Below are positions 1 to 7,275 of a stretch of DNA of 43,454 nucleotides, piece by piece. The position numbers and the translations under genes were made by a program. Origin of the DNA: Ignavibacteriota bacterium (lineage in GTDB: Bacteria; Bacteroidota; Ignavibacteria; UBA10030; UBA6906); assembly GCA_003157485.1 (NCBI GenBank), contig PMJQ01000192.1, forward strand, positions 1 through 43,454, read 5' to 3'. Numbering within the stretch: the first letter of the stretch is position 1; the number at the start of each line of letters is the position of its first letter. The notes under the pieces are model-generated. The model worked only from the letters and a program-made list of their open reading frames with translations. It was not told the DNA's origin and did no database searches.

Positions 1-534
1 ATGTTCGGCAACCCGGAAACGACGACCGGAGGGAACGCGCTCAAGTTCTACGCATCGGTGCGTCTCGACGTGCGTCGCATCGAAGCGATAAAGGACGGGA
101 CCACGATAGTCGGAAACAGGACACGCGTCAAGGTCGTCAAGAACAAGGTGGCTCCCCCATTCCGCGAAGCCCAGTTCGACATACTCTATAACGAAGGAAT
201 CTCGCGGCTCGGCGATCTCGTGGACACCGCGGTGGAGCAGAACATCATCGCAAAATCAGGGTCATGGTTTTCGTACGGCGAGGAACGAATCGGCCAGGGG
301 CGGGACGCCGTCAAGAAGTACCTCCAGGAAAACGAAACGATTGCAAAGAAGATCGACGGCGAACTCCGGAAAAAGCTCGGCCTTGCCTCCCCTTCCCGGC
401 CCGCCCAGGGGGGGAACGGTGAATCCGCAAAGCATGATCCCGTACCGGTGAAGCCCGCAGCGGCTCCCCCGGCGCCGAAAGCCGCGGCCCCGCCTCCTCC
501 CGCTCCCCGCCCGGAACCCGCAAAAAAGAAGTAG
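1..534 (+). CDS. recA: Recombinase RecA, C-terminal part (5' end outside window)
   Basis: RecA forms ATP-dependent filaments on single-stranded DNA, drives strand exchange and triggers LexA cleavage. The window opens inside the gene. The first residues, [20 protein letters not shown], are the L2 DNA-binding loop and following strand, which in E. coli RecA begin near residue 202, so about 200 N-terminal residues including Walker A and B lie to the left. The frame continues through RVKVVKNK and GRDAVKKYL, typical of the RecA C-terminal domain. The last ~45 residues are an Ala/Pro-rich tail ending in PAKKK. It is basic, unlike the acidic tail that tunes DNA access in E. coli RecA. A strong terminator follows, then recX. 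The ATG at base 1 is an internal Met, not the start. Identity is certain. Confidence 0.97.
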   Translation: MFGNPETTTGGNALKFYASVRLDVRRIEAIKDGTTIVGNRTRVKVVKNKVAPPFREAQFDILYNEGISRLGDLVDTAVEQNIIAKSGSWFSYGEERIGQGRDAVKKYLQENETIAKKIDGELRKKLGLASPSRPAQGGNGESAKHDPVPVKPAAAPPAPKAAAPPPPAPRPEPAKKK

Positions 535-551
535 TCGCCACTGGATCGCAC

Positions 552-584
552 TCCCCCGCGCCGCCTGACGGCGCGGGGGATTTT
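552..584 (+). terminator. Rho-independent terminator of recA
   Basis: A 12-bp perfect stem (552-563 with 569-580, GC-rich) closes a 5-base CCTGA loop and is followed at once by TTTT at 581-584. It starts 18 bases after the recA stop and ends 17 bases before recX, so it should separate or attenuate recX transcription from recA. Confidence 0.85.
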
Positions 585-600
585 CTCGCAACGCTCCCGG

Positions 601-1257
601 ATGAAGATCACAAAAATTGAGCCCCAGAAAAAGCGCACCGGCAGGAGGTCGATATTCGCCGACGGCGCGTTCCTGATCGGCGTCGCGACCGACACGCTCG
701 TCCGGTTCGGGCTCAGGACCGGGGACGAGCTCTCGCCGGCGCTTCTCAGGGATATCGAACACGCAGAGGAGATTCTCGGCGCGAAGTCAGCCGCCCTCCG
801 CTTTCTCGCCGTGCGTCCCCGGACGGAGAGCGAGATCCGCGACACGCTCCGCGACAGGGAGTTCAGCGACGAGGTCGCCGCAGAAACGATTGCGGCGTTG
901 AAGGAGGCTCGTCTGCTCGACGACGCCGAGTTCGCCCGTTCATACATACGCAACGCGCTGACGCTGAGGCCGGCGGGGAGGATACTGTTGAAAAGGAAGC
1001 TCCTCCTCCTCGGCGTCGGGAAGTCGCTGGCGGATGAAGCGCTCGACGAAATCCTGGGGGGAGTCAGCCAGGAGGAGGAAGCCGGGAAGGCCGCATCGGC
1101 GTTCGTCGCGAAGAAGTCCCACGCAAGGAAGGAGGAGGGGAAACTGAGACAGCAGCTTACCGCGTATCTCCTCCGGCGCGGCTACACCTGGGACGCCGTG
1201 CAACAGGCCGTCAGGAGCGCCTTGAAAGGGGAGCGGCGTGAAGGGGAAGATCTCTGA
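601..1257 (+). CDS. recX: Regulatory protein RecX
   Basis: RecX binds RecA filaments and limits their extension and activity. The 218-residue product is helical and Arg/Lys/Glu-rich. It carries the RecX three-helix repeats; the best-preserved one runs about residues 75-120 with the typical ...LLDDAEFARSYIRNAL segment. A C-terminal LLRRGYTWDAVQQAV helix pair is also characteristic. The first ~65 residues are the variable N-terminal extension seen in many RecX proteins. Its place directly after recA is the classic arrangement, although a terminator lies between the two. The ATG at 601 has little Shine-Dalgarno sequence in front (AACGCTCCCGG), so the exact start is less sure than the identity. 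The 3' end overlaps the next gene by 20 bases, implying coupled translation. Confidence 0.92.
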   Translation: MKITKIEPQKKRTGRRSIFADGAFLIGVATDTLVRFGLRTGDELSPALLRDIEHAEEILGAKSAALRFLAVRPRTESEIRDTLRDREFSDEVAAETIAALKEARLLDDAEFARSYIRNALTLRPAGRILLKRKLLLLGVGKSLADEALDEILGGVSQEEEAGKAASAFVAKKSHARKEEGKLRQQLTAYLLRRGYTWDAVQQAVRSALKGERREGEDL

Positions 1258-1933
1258 AGTCGTCTTCGATATCGAGACGCTCCCTTCCCCGCAGGGGACG
1301 CCGGAAGAGGCGGAATACCCCGCCCGGAGCGTGAGGGAGGGGGAGGATCCGGGTGAAATCCTCCGCCGGATGAGCTTCGCCCCCCTGACGGCGCGGACGG
1401 TCTCCGTTGCGATGCTGAACCCGGAAACCGGACGGGGGATCGTCTGGTATGAACACCCTGAGGGTGCCCCGTCGCAATCCGCAAACGGGCTCATCACGCT
1501 TGCGCCGGCAACCGAAGAGGAGATGCTCGAAGGGTTCTGGGAGACTGTGACAAGGTTTCAGAGGCTGATCACGTTCAACGGCCGGTCGTTCGATTCCCCT
1601 TTTCTGATGCTCCGCTCCGCGCTCCTGGGGATCCCTCCGGCGCGTAATCTCCTCCCCTACCGGTTCAGTGCAATCGAACACTGCGATCTTCTGGACCAGC
1701 TGACGTTCTACGGGGCGACGAGAAAATTCACGCTCGACGCATACTGCAGGGGTTTCAGGATCGCTCCGCCGGGAGGGGGTGACGGGGGGCATCCCGATCT
1801 TTCGCTTCTCGTGGCCGGCGGGCGCCACCGGGAAGTCGCGGAGTTCGCCGCACGCACGGTCAGGGCGACGGGGGAGCTCTACCGGCGCTGGCAGGGATTT
1901 CTCTCATTTTCCGCCGGCCGGGATCCCTTCTAA
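1238..1933 (+). CDS. PolB-type 3'-5' exonuclease domain protein, probably catalytically impaired
   Basis: A stand-alone exonuclease of the DNA polymerase B proofreading type (RNase H-like fold, DnaQ-like superfamily), 231 residues. Exo I is intact as FDIET (D11, E13) and Exo II as NGRSFD (N114, D119). The family-typical EHCDLLDQLTFYGA segment follows at about 147-160. In relatives as I recall them, the Exo III motif reads like EYCxxDVxAT. Here the aligned stretch is EFAARTVRAT at 202-211, so the metal-binding Asp is Thr207 (codon ACG, 1856-1858). No nearby Asp substitutes. The protein may therefore be inactive or may use altered metal binding. It starts inside recX, with GGGGAGCGGCG upstream as ribosome-binding site, so it probably belongs to the recX unit. 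Its end overlaps the convergent bioY by 4 bases. Confidence 0.82.
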   Translation: MKGKISEVVFDIETLPSPQGTPEEAEYPARSVREGEDPGEILRRMSFAPLTARTVSVAMLNPETGRGIVWYEHPEGAPSQSANGLITLAPATEEEMLEGFWETVTRFQRLITFNGRSFDSPFLMLRSALLGIPPARNLLPYRFSAIEHCDLLDQLTFYGATRKFTLDAYCRGFRIAPPGGGDGGHPDLSLLVAGGRHREVAEFAARTVRATGELYRRWQGFLSFSAGRDPF

Positions 1934-2529
1934 CGGCCCTCCGGATTCTCTCCCGTCCCCGAGGGGAGACTCTTCCACCGCTTCCCCATCTCGTAGTAGA
2001 TCATGGAGGCCGCGGAAAGTTTCAGGAGGTCCCACCAGCTGAATATCAGAACCCCGGCTGTCAAAGCCGTCGACGCACTATGCGTATAGAAGACCGAAAG
2101 CTGGAGCGCACCGAGCGCAAACACGATTGCAAGTCCCGCCCCCATTGAGAGCACAATCCAGGGGAGCGTATGGCGCCTCCGGACCATCCGCCCGACGACA
2201 AGCGCGGAAAAGGGGAAGGCAATGAGATACCCCCCCGAAGGCCCGAGGAGGACGGCGAGCCCGAACGCCCCTCCGGCGAATACCGGGAGCCCGAGGACTC
2301 CCGCACCGATATATGCGATCTGGCTCATCATTCCGTTGCGGCCGCCGAGAAACGCGCCGGACAGGAGAACCATGAGCGTCTGCAGCGTATACGGAACGGG
2401 CTGATGCGGAATCTCCAGCCGGGCCGCAAGCGTCGTCCCCGCCGCGAAGAGGAGCATCCAGACTGTCTGCGCGAGCGCCGACGGGATTTCCGAGGGCCTG
2501 GTGAGCGCAACCTTCGTCGAATCGTTCAT
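1930..2529 (-). CDS. bioY: Biotin transporter BioY (ECF S component)
   Basis: BioY is the biotin-binding membrane subunit of energy-coupling-factor transporters. The 199-residue protein is mostly hydrophobic, with about six membrane segments. It contains the BioY hallmarks PVPYTLQTLMVLLSGAFLG (about residues 43-62) and GGxFGLxxLLGPSGGYLIAFP (about 87-106). No EcfA or EcfT energising subunits are in the window, so it either uses ECF subunits encoded elsewhere or works alone, as some BioY proteins do. The ATG is preceded by GGTGATGGAGT, a fair ribosome-binding site. An imperfect ATCAC-N10-GTGAT dyad lies just upstream. The gene follows the alpha/beta hydrolase on the same strand after 59 bases, so the two may be cotranscribed. 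Confidence 0.93.
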   Translation of the reverse strand: MNDSTKVALTRPSEIPSALAQTVWMLLFAAGTTLAARLEIPHQPVPYTLQTLMVLLSGAFLGGRNGMMSQIAYIGAGVLGLPVFAGGAFGLAVLLGPSGGYLIAFPFSALVVGRMVRRRHTLPWIVLSMGAGLAIVFALGALQLSVFYTHSASTALTAGVLIFSWWDLLKLSAASMIYYEMGKRWKSLPSGTGENPEGR

Positions 2530-2588
2530 ACTCCATCACCTCATTGGGTGTGATACCGCGGTTGTGAGCGGGCCGGACGCCCCGTCCT

Positions 2589-3464
2589 TTAGAGAAACAT
2601 ATGGAACCAGCGTGCCGTCAGTTCAAGAAGCTGATCCACTGCGGCACTTCCGTGCCGGTAGGGGTGTTTTGCGCCGAATGCGTGCCCCGTCCCCTCGATC
2701 ATGACGAGCTGCGATTTCGCGTGGTCCGAGGCGTCGTACAGCGACTGCGCTTCAGAGGGCTTCACCGACACGTCCGCCGAACCGTGGACGATGAGAAGGG
2801 GGACATTAAGCGTCCGCACAGCGCGGAGGATATCATACGCATCCCTGTTCGCTTCCAGGTCGCGGAGAACATCGACGCCGAACCTAAGCCTCGTCCGCAT
2901 CCCCCGAACGGTCACAGGGAGGAACCCGTCCCGCTCCCACGCCTCACGCTGATGCGGCGTGTACCTGTAAAATGAGGCGACCGTCCCCCAGGCCGCGACT
3001 CCCCTGATGCGGGATTCCTGTGACGCAGAGAGTATCGCGATCCCCCCGCCGCGGGAGTGCCCCACGATGCCGATCTTAGAAGGATCCGCGATTCCCCCCC
3101 CGAGCCCCCCTCCGGCAACAGCCCCGACGATCGCCCGGACATCCTCCAGTTCTTTCCCGATCGTATTCCGGGAGAATTTCTCAAGCTCGTCGAATCTTCG
3201 CGAGCCGGGACCCACGCCGCTGTGGGAGAAGTTGAAGACAACCGATGCAAACCCGAGGGCGGCGAGCCTCCGGCCGAAGAACGGGAACGGACCCCAGTCC
3301 TTGTGCGCGGTAAACCCGTGGCAGACAATGAGGAGGGGGAGTCCCGTCCCTCCTTCCGCATGCCGCAGGTCCCCCGTTATCCCGTCCCCCGACGCGTTAC
3401 GGAGAGTGAACGGATACTCGATCACGGCACGACCTGCACTCGGGGGGAATTCCGTGGAAGGCAT
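2589..3464 (-). CDS. Alpha/beta hydrolase (dienelactone hydrolase-like/peptidase S9-like)
   Basis: Predicted cytoplasmic serine hydrolase of 291 residues. The nucleophile elbow is GHSRGG (Ser137), the acid is in HGSAD (Asp231) and the base in GTGHAFG (His261), giving a complete Ser-Asp-His triad. The oxyanion-hole motif CHGFTAHKDWGPF is at about 48-60. The sequence resembles the acyl-peptidase-like esterases often annotated as alpha/beta hydrolase family 5 or dienelactone hydrolase family. The natural substrate cannot be read from sequence. The gene heads a small minus-strand unit with bioY. Its promoter (TTGACA-N17-TATTTT, 3476-3504) sits only 11 bases before the ATG and no Shine-Dalgarno is visible, so the transcript may be nearly leaderless. 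Alternatively translation may start later, for example at the GTG of Val14. Confidence 0.87.
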   Translation of the reverse strand: MPSTEFPPSAGRAVIEYPFTLRNASGDGITGDLRHAEGGTGLPLLIVCHGFTAHKDWGPFPFFGRRLAALGFASVVFNFSHSGVGPGSRRFDELEKFSRNTIGKELEDVRAIVGAVAGGGLGGGIADPSKIGIVGHSRGGGIAILSASQESRIRGVAAWGTVASFYRYTPHQREAWERDGFLPVTVRGMRTRLRFGVDVLRDLEANRDAYDILRAVRTLNVPLLIVHGSADVSVKPSEAQSLYDASDHAKSQLVMIEGTGHAFGAKHPYRHGSAAVDQLLELTARWFHMFL

Positions 3465-3475
3465 TTGGTGTGTGA

Positions 3476-3504
3476 AAAATATTAAAATCCGCCCAAAATG
3501 TCAA
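3476..3504 (-). promoter_or_regulatory. Promoter of the hydrolase-bioY unit
   Basis: On the minus strand TTGACA (3504-3499) and TATTTT (3481-3476) are separated by exactly 17 bases. The -35 box is a perfect sigma-70 consensus. It lies in the AT-rich divergent gap and fits the TTG-N20-TAnnTT pattern seen upstream of other genes in this window. Confidence 0.6.
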
Positions 3505-3522
3505 CAAAGAGGAAAATTGGCC

Positions 3523-3551
3523 TTGCAGGAAACGCACCTTTTCGTTATCTT
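3523..3551 (+). promoter_or_regulatory. Promoter of the prs-led operon
   Basis: TTGCAG (3523-3528), 17 bases, TATCTT (3546-3551), ending 27 bases before the prs ATG. It is divergent from the hydrolase promoter, the two -35 boxes being 18 bases apart. The boxes match the TTG-N20-TAnnTT pattern found elsewhere in the window, though the -35 is weak against TTGACA. Confidence 0.5.
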
Positions 3552-3578
3552 TATAGGCTTCGATTTCAATCGGATTGT

Positions 3579-4517
3579 ATGGGCATCCTGAAGGTTTTTT
3601 CCGGCCGGTCGAACCGTCCCCTGGCACTGAAGATTGCGCGCGACCTCGGCACAGAACTGGGCCAGTGTGAAATCAAGACGTTCAGCGACGGCGAGATCTG
3701 GGTCAAGTTCACGGAGAACATCCGCGGTTCCGACGTGTACATCGTCCAGTCGACGAACCCGCCCGCGGAGAACCTCCTTGAACTCCTGATAATGATTGAC
3801 GCCGCCCGGAGGGCCTCCGCGCGGAAAGTGAACGCCGTCATCCCGTATTTCGGATATGCGAGGCAGGACCGGAAGGACCAGCCCCGCGTCTCGATCACGG
3901 CAAAGCTCGTTGCCAATCTCATCACGCAGGCCGGTGCGGACAGGGTCATCACGATGGACCTTCACGCGCCCCAGATCCAGGGGTTCTTCGACATCCCCGT
4001 CGACCACCTCTACTCCTCCGCCATCCTGGTGAAGCACTTCAAGAAAATGCGGCTGGGAAATCTGGCCGTGGCGTCGCCGGACGTGGGGGGGATCAAGATG
4101 GCCCGCGCGTATGCAAAGCGGCTCGAAGCGGACCTCATCGTCATCGACAAGCGGCGCCCGCGGCAGAACGAAGCGGAGGTCATGAACATCATCGGCGAGG
4201 CTCGCGGGAAGAACATACTCATCGTGGATGACCTCGTGGACACTGCGGGGACCCTCTGCAACGCCGTGAAGGCGCTGAAAAACGCGGGGGCGAAAGAGGT
4301 GTATGCGGCATGCACGCACCCGGTTCTTTCCGGGAGCGCCGTGGAACGGATCAACGCTTCTTCGCTCACGCAGCTCGTCGTGACGGACTCGCTCCCGCTT
4401 CCCACGGGCTCGGCAAAGATCGCGGGGGAATCGGTGGCCCGGATATTCGCGGAAGCCATAAAGCGGACGTTCAAGTTCAAGTCGATAAGCTCTCTCTTTG
4501 ACGTCGACAAGGGGTAA
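3579..4517 (+). CDS. prs: Ribose-phosphate pyrophosphokinase (PRPP synthase)
   Basis: Makes 5-phosphoribosyl-1-pyrophosphate from ribose 5-phosphate and ATP, the precursor for nucleotides, histidine, tryptophan and NAD. With the ATG at 3579 the protein is 312 residues, the normal length for class I PRPP synthase. An in-frame extension back to 3498 is rejected because it would cross the promoter region. Visible motifs are the N-terminal LKVFSGRSNRPLA, FSDGEIWVKF, the flexible-loop region GYARQDRKDQPR, the metal-binding MDLHAPQIQGFF and the PRPP loop LIVDDLVDTAGT at about 215-226. It is the first gene of a long plus-strand run and is followed after 31 bases by rplY, a pairing found in many bacteria (prs-rplY-pth). 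Confidence 0.97.
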   Translation: MGILKVFSGRSNRPLALKIARDLGTELGQCEIKTFSDGEIWVKFTENIRGSDVYIVQSTNPPAENLLELLIMIDAARRASARKVNAVIPYFGYARQDRKDQPRVSITAKLVANLITQAGADRVITMDLHAPQIQGFFDIPVDHLYSSAILVKHFKKMRLGNLAVASPDVGGIKMARAYAKRLEADLIVIDKRRPRQNEAEVMNIIGEARGKNILIVDDLVDTAGTLCNAVKALKNAGAKEVYAACTHPVLSGSAVERINASSLTQLVVTDSLPLPTGSAKIAGESVARIFAEAIKRTFKFKSISSLFDVDKG

Positions 4518-4548
4518 TCTCCAGGAGCACTTTCAGGAAAGGTAGACC

Positions 4549-5310
4549 ATGTCTGAATTCGTGTTGGAAGCCGAGATCCGCGAGCTGACCGGAAAACGCG
4601 CCAAGCTCACAAGGCTGGCCGGGATGGTTCCCGGCGTGTTCTATGCCAGGGAGGAAAAGACGCTGAACATTCAGGTCCCGAAGCCGGTCCTCGACCCCCT
4701 CGTGTTCACCTCCGAGACGCACGTGATCGACCTCCGGTTGAAGGACGGAAGCTCCCGCAAGTGCATACTGCGTGACGTCCAGTTCGATCCGGTCACGGAC
4801 CGCCCGGTGCACTTTGATCTCCAGGGTCTGAAGGAAGACGAGAAGGTGACGATCGAAGTGCCCGTCGTCCTCACCGGCGGTATACCGCAGGGAGTGAAGG
4901 ACGGAGGGATGATCCAGCACATACTCCACCGCGTGAAGATCGCCTGCCTTCCGAAAGACATTCCGGAGAAAATCGAAATCAACATCGCGGGCCTGGGTAT
5001 CAATCATTCGATTCACGTCCGCGACCTGAACATCCCGAACGTGACGCTCCTCGAGAGCGCTGACAGCGCCGTCGTCGGATGCCTGCCCCCGACCGTGGTC
5101 AAGGAGGCGGAAGTCGCCCCGGTGGCGGAGGAGGCAATCAAGGAGCCCGAAGTCGTCGGCAAGGGGAAGAAACCCGAAGAGGGAGAGGCGGCGGAAGGGG
5201 CGAAGGGAGAAGCGAAGGGCGCAGGCAAGGAGGCGAAGCCGGCGGCCAAGGACGCCAAGCCCGCGGCCAAGGATGCGAAGCCGGCACCCAAAGAGGAGAA
5301 GAAGAAGTAA
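4549..5310 (+). CDS. rplY: 50S ribosomal protein L25/general stress protein Ctc
   Basis: Binds 5S rRNA in the central protuberance of the large subunit. The 253-residue product is the long CTC form: an L25 beta-barrel domain (about 1-90) followed by the L25 C-terminal TL5-type domain (about 95-185), with typical VPGVFYAREEKTLNIQV and HVIDLRL segments. The last ~65 residues form a low-complexity Glu/Ala/Lys/Pro tail ending in KEEKKK. This tail contains three 7-residue repeats of the type AKPAAKD (5233-5295). Such tails are common but poorly conserved in this lineage. AGGAAAGG precedes the ATG. It sits between prs and pth, its usual neighbours. Confidence 0.95.
   Translation: MSEFVLEAEIRELTGKRAKLTRLAGMVPGVFYAREEKTLNIQVPKPVLDPLVFTSETHVIDLRLKDGSSRKCILRDVQFDPVTDRPVHFDLQGLKEDEKVTIEVPVVLTGGIPQGVKDGGMIQHILHRVKIACLPKDIPEKIEINIAGLGINHSIHVRDLNIPNVTLLESADSAVVGCLPPTVVKEAEVAPVAEEAIKEPEVVGKGKKPEEGEAAEGAKGEAKGAGKEAKPAAKDAKPAAKDAKPAPKEEKKK
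5233..5295 (+). repeat. Three 21-bp in-frame tandem repeats in rplY
   Basis: Three consecutive 21-base units (5233-5253, 5254-5274, 5275-5295) encode AKPAAKD, AKPAAKD and AKPAPKE. They differ mainly at silent positions. This is a small coding minisatellite that could vary in copy number between strains and alter tail length. Confidence 0.85.
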
Positions 5311-5325
5311 CAGGGGGAGCGCGCC

Positions 5326-5937
5326 GTGGAAGTTGCTCCGGAGACCGCCCCGGATTCCCCTCCGGGTCCCGTCTTGATCGTCGGCCTCGGGAACCCCGGC
5401 CCCGCGTACGAAGCAACGAGACACAATCTGGGGTTCATGGTGGCGGATGCCTTGGCGTCGCTCCTCGGGGCGCGCTCCTGGTCCCCCTTCCCCGCATTCG
5501 CAATGGCCCGCGCCGAGGAGCAGGGACGCATTATCCACATTGTGAAGCCGCTCCTTTTCATGAACCTGAGCGGAACGGCGGTCCGCGAAGCCCTCGCAAT
5601 GACGGGAACCGCCACGGAGAGGACACTGATCGTCGTCGACGATTTCCAGATCCCTCTGGCGGCGCTCCGGATCAGGCCGGCCGGGAGCGACGGCGGACAC
5701 AGGGGGCTGGGATCGGTCATCGCGTCCCTCGGGACGGAGGTCATCCCCCGGCTCCGGTGCGGCATCGGTGGGGAAAACCTCCCTCCGCCGGCAATGCGCC
5801 GCGATTTCGTTCTCGGGAAATTCGCGAAGGAGGAATCAGCCGCGGCACGGGAAATGGTTCTCAGGGCCGCCGAAGCGGCCAGAACGTTTGCAGTATCAGG
5901 AATACAACGCGCCATGACATCATACAACACGCCGTAA
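5326..5937 (+). CDS. pth: Peptidyl-tRNA hydrolase
   Basis: Releases tRNA from prematurely dropped peptidyl-tRNA by hydrolysing the ester bond. The 203-residue protein (usual length 185-205) has the Pth signatures GLGNPG (Asn23), TRHNLGF with catalytic His33, MNLSG (Asn81), VVDDFQIP with the Asp (107) that polarises the His, and GGHRGL. In the last motif Arg127 stands where E. coli has Asn114. This substitution occurs in other families of Pth as far as I recall, so activity is still expected. The start is a GTG at 5326, supported by GGGGGAG seven bases upstream. The N-terminus is about 12 residues longer than E. coli Pth. The gap to rplY is 15 bases, so they are cotranscribed. Confidence 0.96.
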   Translation: MEVAPETAPDSPPGPVLIVGLGNPGPAYEATRHNLGFMVADALASLLGARSWSPFPAFAMARAEEQGRIIHIVKPLLFMNLSGTAVREALAMTGTATERTLIVVDDFQIPLAALRIRPAGSDGGHRGLGSVIASLGTEVIPRLRCGIGGENLPPPAMRRDFVLGKFAKEESAAAREMVLRAAEAARTFAVSGIQRAMTSYNTP

Positions 5938-6029
5938 ACCACAAGAGGAACTCCTCTGCTCTTCAGTTCACCGCCCGGTGAGTACTGGAGGGTCACGCAT
6001 CACGCACTGTCCACAGGGAGATCATCATA

Positions 6030-6446
6030 ATGGAAAAGCCAAGGCTGTACGAAACGACATTCATCGTCAACGCGTCGCTCGACGACACGCAGGTGGATGC
6101 CGTGATCGGCCGCGTTCAGGACGTCATCGTCAAGAACGGCGGGAGCGCGAGCGCGCTCAACAAGTGGGGGCGCAAGCGTCTCGCATACTCCATCAATAAG
6201 AAAACGAACGGGTTCTACGTCAACATCGAGTTCACGGGCCCGCCGCCTCTTCTTGCCGCCCTCGAGCGCTCGTTCCAGCTCGACGAGATGATCCTGCGGT
6301 TTCTGACGATCCAGCTCGACCAGAAGGCGCTCGCGGCGCGCGCCAAGGCTGCGGCCGCAGCCGCGGCTCCCCCGCCGGCGGACCCCGCGCCCGTCCAGCC
6401 GCGCGAGCCGCTCTTTAAAGAGCCCGTACCCGACAGGAAATCATAA
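6030..6446 (+). CDS. rpsF: 30S ribosomal protein S6
   Basis: S6 binds 16S rRNA together with S18 on the small-subunit platform. The 138-residue product starts with [19 protein letters not shown] and contains [20 protein letters not shown], both diagnostic of S6. The core ends near residue 100. It continues into an Ala/Pro-rich extension ([18 protein letters not shown]) with no counterpart in E. coli S6, which has a glutamylated acidic tail instead. AGGGAGAT precedes the ATG. The 92-base leader contains small stems including CACCGCCCGGTG. S6-S18 leader regulation is known in other bacteria but I cannot confirm the motif here. Neighbours are rpsR and rplI, without the ssb gene often found between rpsF and rpsR. 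Confidence 0.96.
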   Translation: MEKPRLYETTFIVNASLDDTQVDAVIGRVQDVIVKNGGSASALNKWGRKRLAYSINKKTNGFYVNIEFTGPPPLLAALERSFQLDEMILRFLTIQLDQKALAARAKAAAAAAAPPPADPAPVQPREPLFKEPVPDRKS

Positions 6447-6484
6447 CGTCACACACCACACGATTGCCAAGGGAGACGCACACA

Positions 6485-6748
6485 GTGATTACAACCAGAA
6501 AGCCACGGCGCGACAAAGAGAGTCAGATGCCCCGCAAGAAACGGACATGCCGTTTCTGCGACGCAAAAGAGGTGTACATCGACTACAAGGACGACAAGCG
6601 GCTGTCGCGCTTCGTCACCGAGCAGGGGAAAATCATCCCCAAACGCATCACCGGGACCTGCGCAAAACATCAGCGCCAGCTCGTGAAGGCCATCAAGAGG
6701 GCGAGGCATCTCGCGATGCTGCCGTTCGTTTCCGATTCCATCCGTTAG
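6485..6748 (+). CDS. rpsR: 30S ribosomal protein S18
   Basis: Partner of S6 on the 30S platform. The core [20 protein letters not shown] and the C-terminal [18 protein letters not shown] are unmistakable. I place the start at the GTG at 6485 because AAGGGAG (6469-6475) lies nine bases upstream, giving 87 residues. The ATG at 6527 (73 residues) is the main alternative. With the 6485 start a CxxC pair (C22, C25) and a CxxH pair (C59, H62) are present. This potential metal site corresponds to the cysteine-containing form of S18. It sits 38 bases after rpsF and 20 bases before rplI in one ribosomal operon. Confidence 0.93.
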   Translation: MITTRKPRRDKESQMPRKKRTCRFCDAKEVYIDYKDDKRLSRFVTEQGKIIPKRITGTCAKHQRQLVKAIKRARHLAMLPFVSDSIR

Positions 6749-6768
6749 GACTCTCGAGAGGATATTCC

Positions 6769-7212
6769 ATGAAAGTGATACTTCGCAAAGAACACGACAA
6801 ACTCGGGGCGGTGGGCGCGGTCGTCGACGTCAAGGACGGCTACGCGCGCAATTTCCTCATCCCGAAGGGGATCGCCTATCCGGCAAGCAGCGGCAGCATG
6901 CGCGCCCTGGAGGAGGAGAAGAAGCAGGCCACGCGGCGCCATACGAAGGAGCTCAAGGGGAGCGAAAAGCTCGCCGCCGAGATCGAGAAGCTTTCGATCA
7001 CGCTGCAGATGAAGGTGGGCGAGGACGAAAAGCTCTTCGGCGCGGTGACTTCGCAGATGGTCGCCGACGCGCTGAAGGAAAAAGGGTTTGAAGTGGACAA
7101 GCGCATAATCGACCTGGAAGAGCCGATCAAGGCGCTCGGCATCTACACCGTCGGCGTGAAACTCCCGCAGAACGTCGTCGGGAAGGTGAAAGTCTGGGTT
7201 GTCCGCGAGTAG
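6769..7212 (+). CDS. rplI: 50S ribosomal protein L9
   Basis: L9 binds 23S rRNA at the base of the L1 stalk and helps frame maintenance. The 147-residue protein has the N-terminal rRNA-binding domain MKVILRKEHDKLGAVGAVVD with VKDGYARNFLIPKGIA, a connecting long helix (about 45-75) rich in Lys and Glu, and the C-terminal domain ending LPQNVVGKVKVWVV. The ATG at 6769 is supported by GAGAGGAT eight bases upstream. The frame is open further upstream but overlaps rpsR out of frame and has no homology, so it is not used. L9 is the last gene of the S6-S18-L9 set; a possible promoter for korAB follows. Confidence 0.97.
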   Translation: MKVILRKEHDKLGAVGAVVDVKDGYARNFLIPKGIAYPASSGSMRALEEEKKQATRRHTKELKGSEKLAAEIEKLSITLQMKVGEDEKLFGAVTSQMVADALKEKGFEVDKRIIDLEEPIKALGIYTVGVKLPQNVVGKVKVWVVRE

Positions 7213-7230
7213 CCGCTCCGCGCGGAACCC

Positions 7231-7260
7231 TTGACGCAACGCCGCGTGTTCTCATAGCAT
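7231..7260 (+). promoter_or_regulatory. Possible promoter of korAB
   Basis: TTGACG (7231-7236) and TAGCAT (7255-7260) are 18 bases apart in the 63-base gap between rplI and korA. This would allow korAB to be expressed apart from the ribosomal genes. It does not match the window's TAnnTT pattern fully, so support is modest. Confidence 0.3.
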
Positions 7261-7275
7261 AGACGGGGTACGGTC

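Noticed and set aside
5233-5295. 21-bp tandem repeats considered as a CRISPR-like or mobile repeat
   Set aside because: They are directly adjacent without spacers and encode an in-frame protein tail, so they are a coding minisatellite.
4477-5700. A 407-codon minus-strand open frame opposite rplY and pth
   Set aside because: It is antisense to L25 and Pth with no family similarity; the low-complexity Leu-rich part is the reverse of the Lys/Ala tail repeats.
5938-6029. Ribosomal-protein S6 leader regulatory structure
   Set aside because: Only small generic stems are visible by eye; without a covariance model I cannot claim the S6-S18 leader motif.
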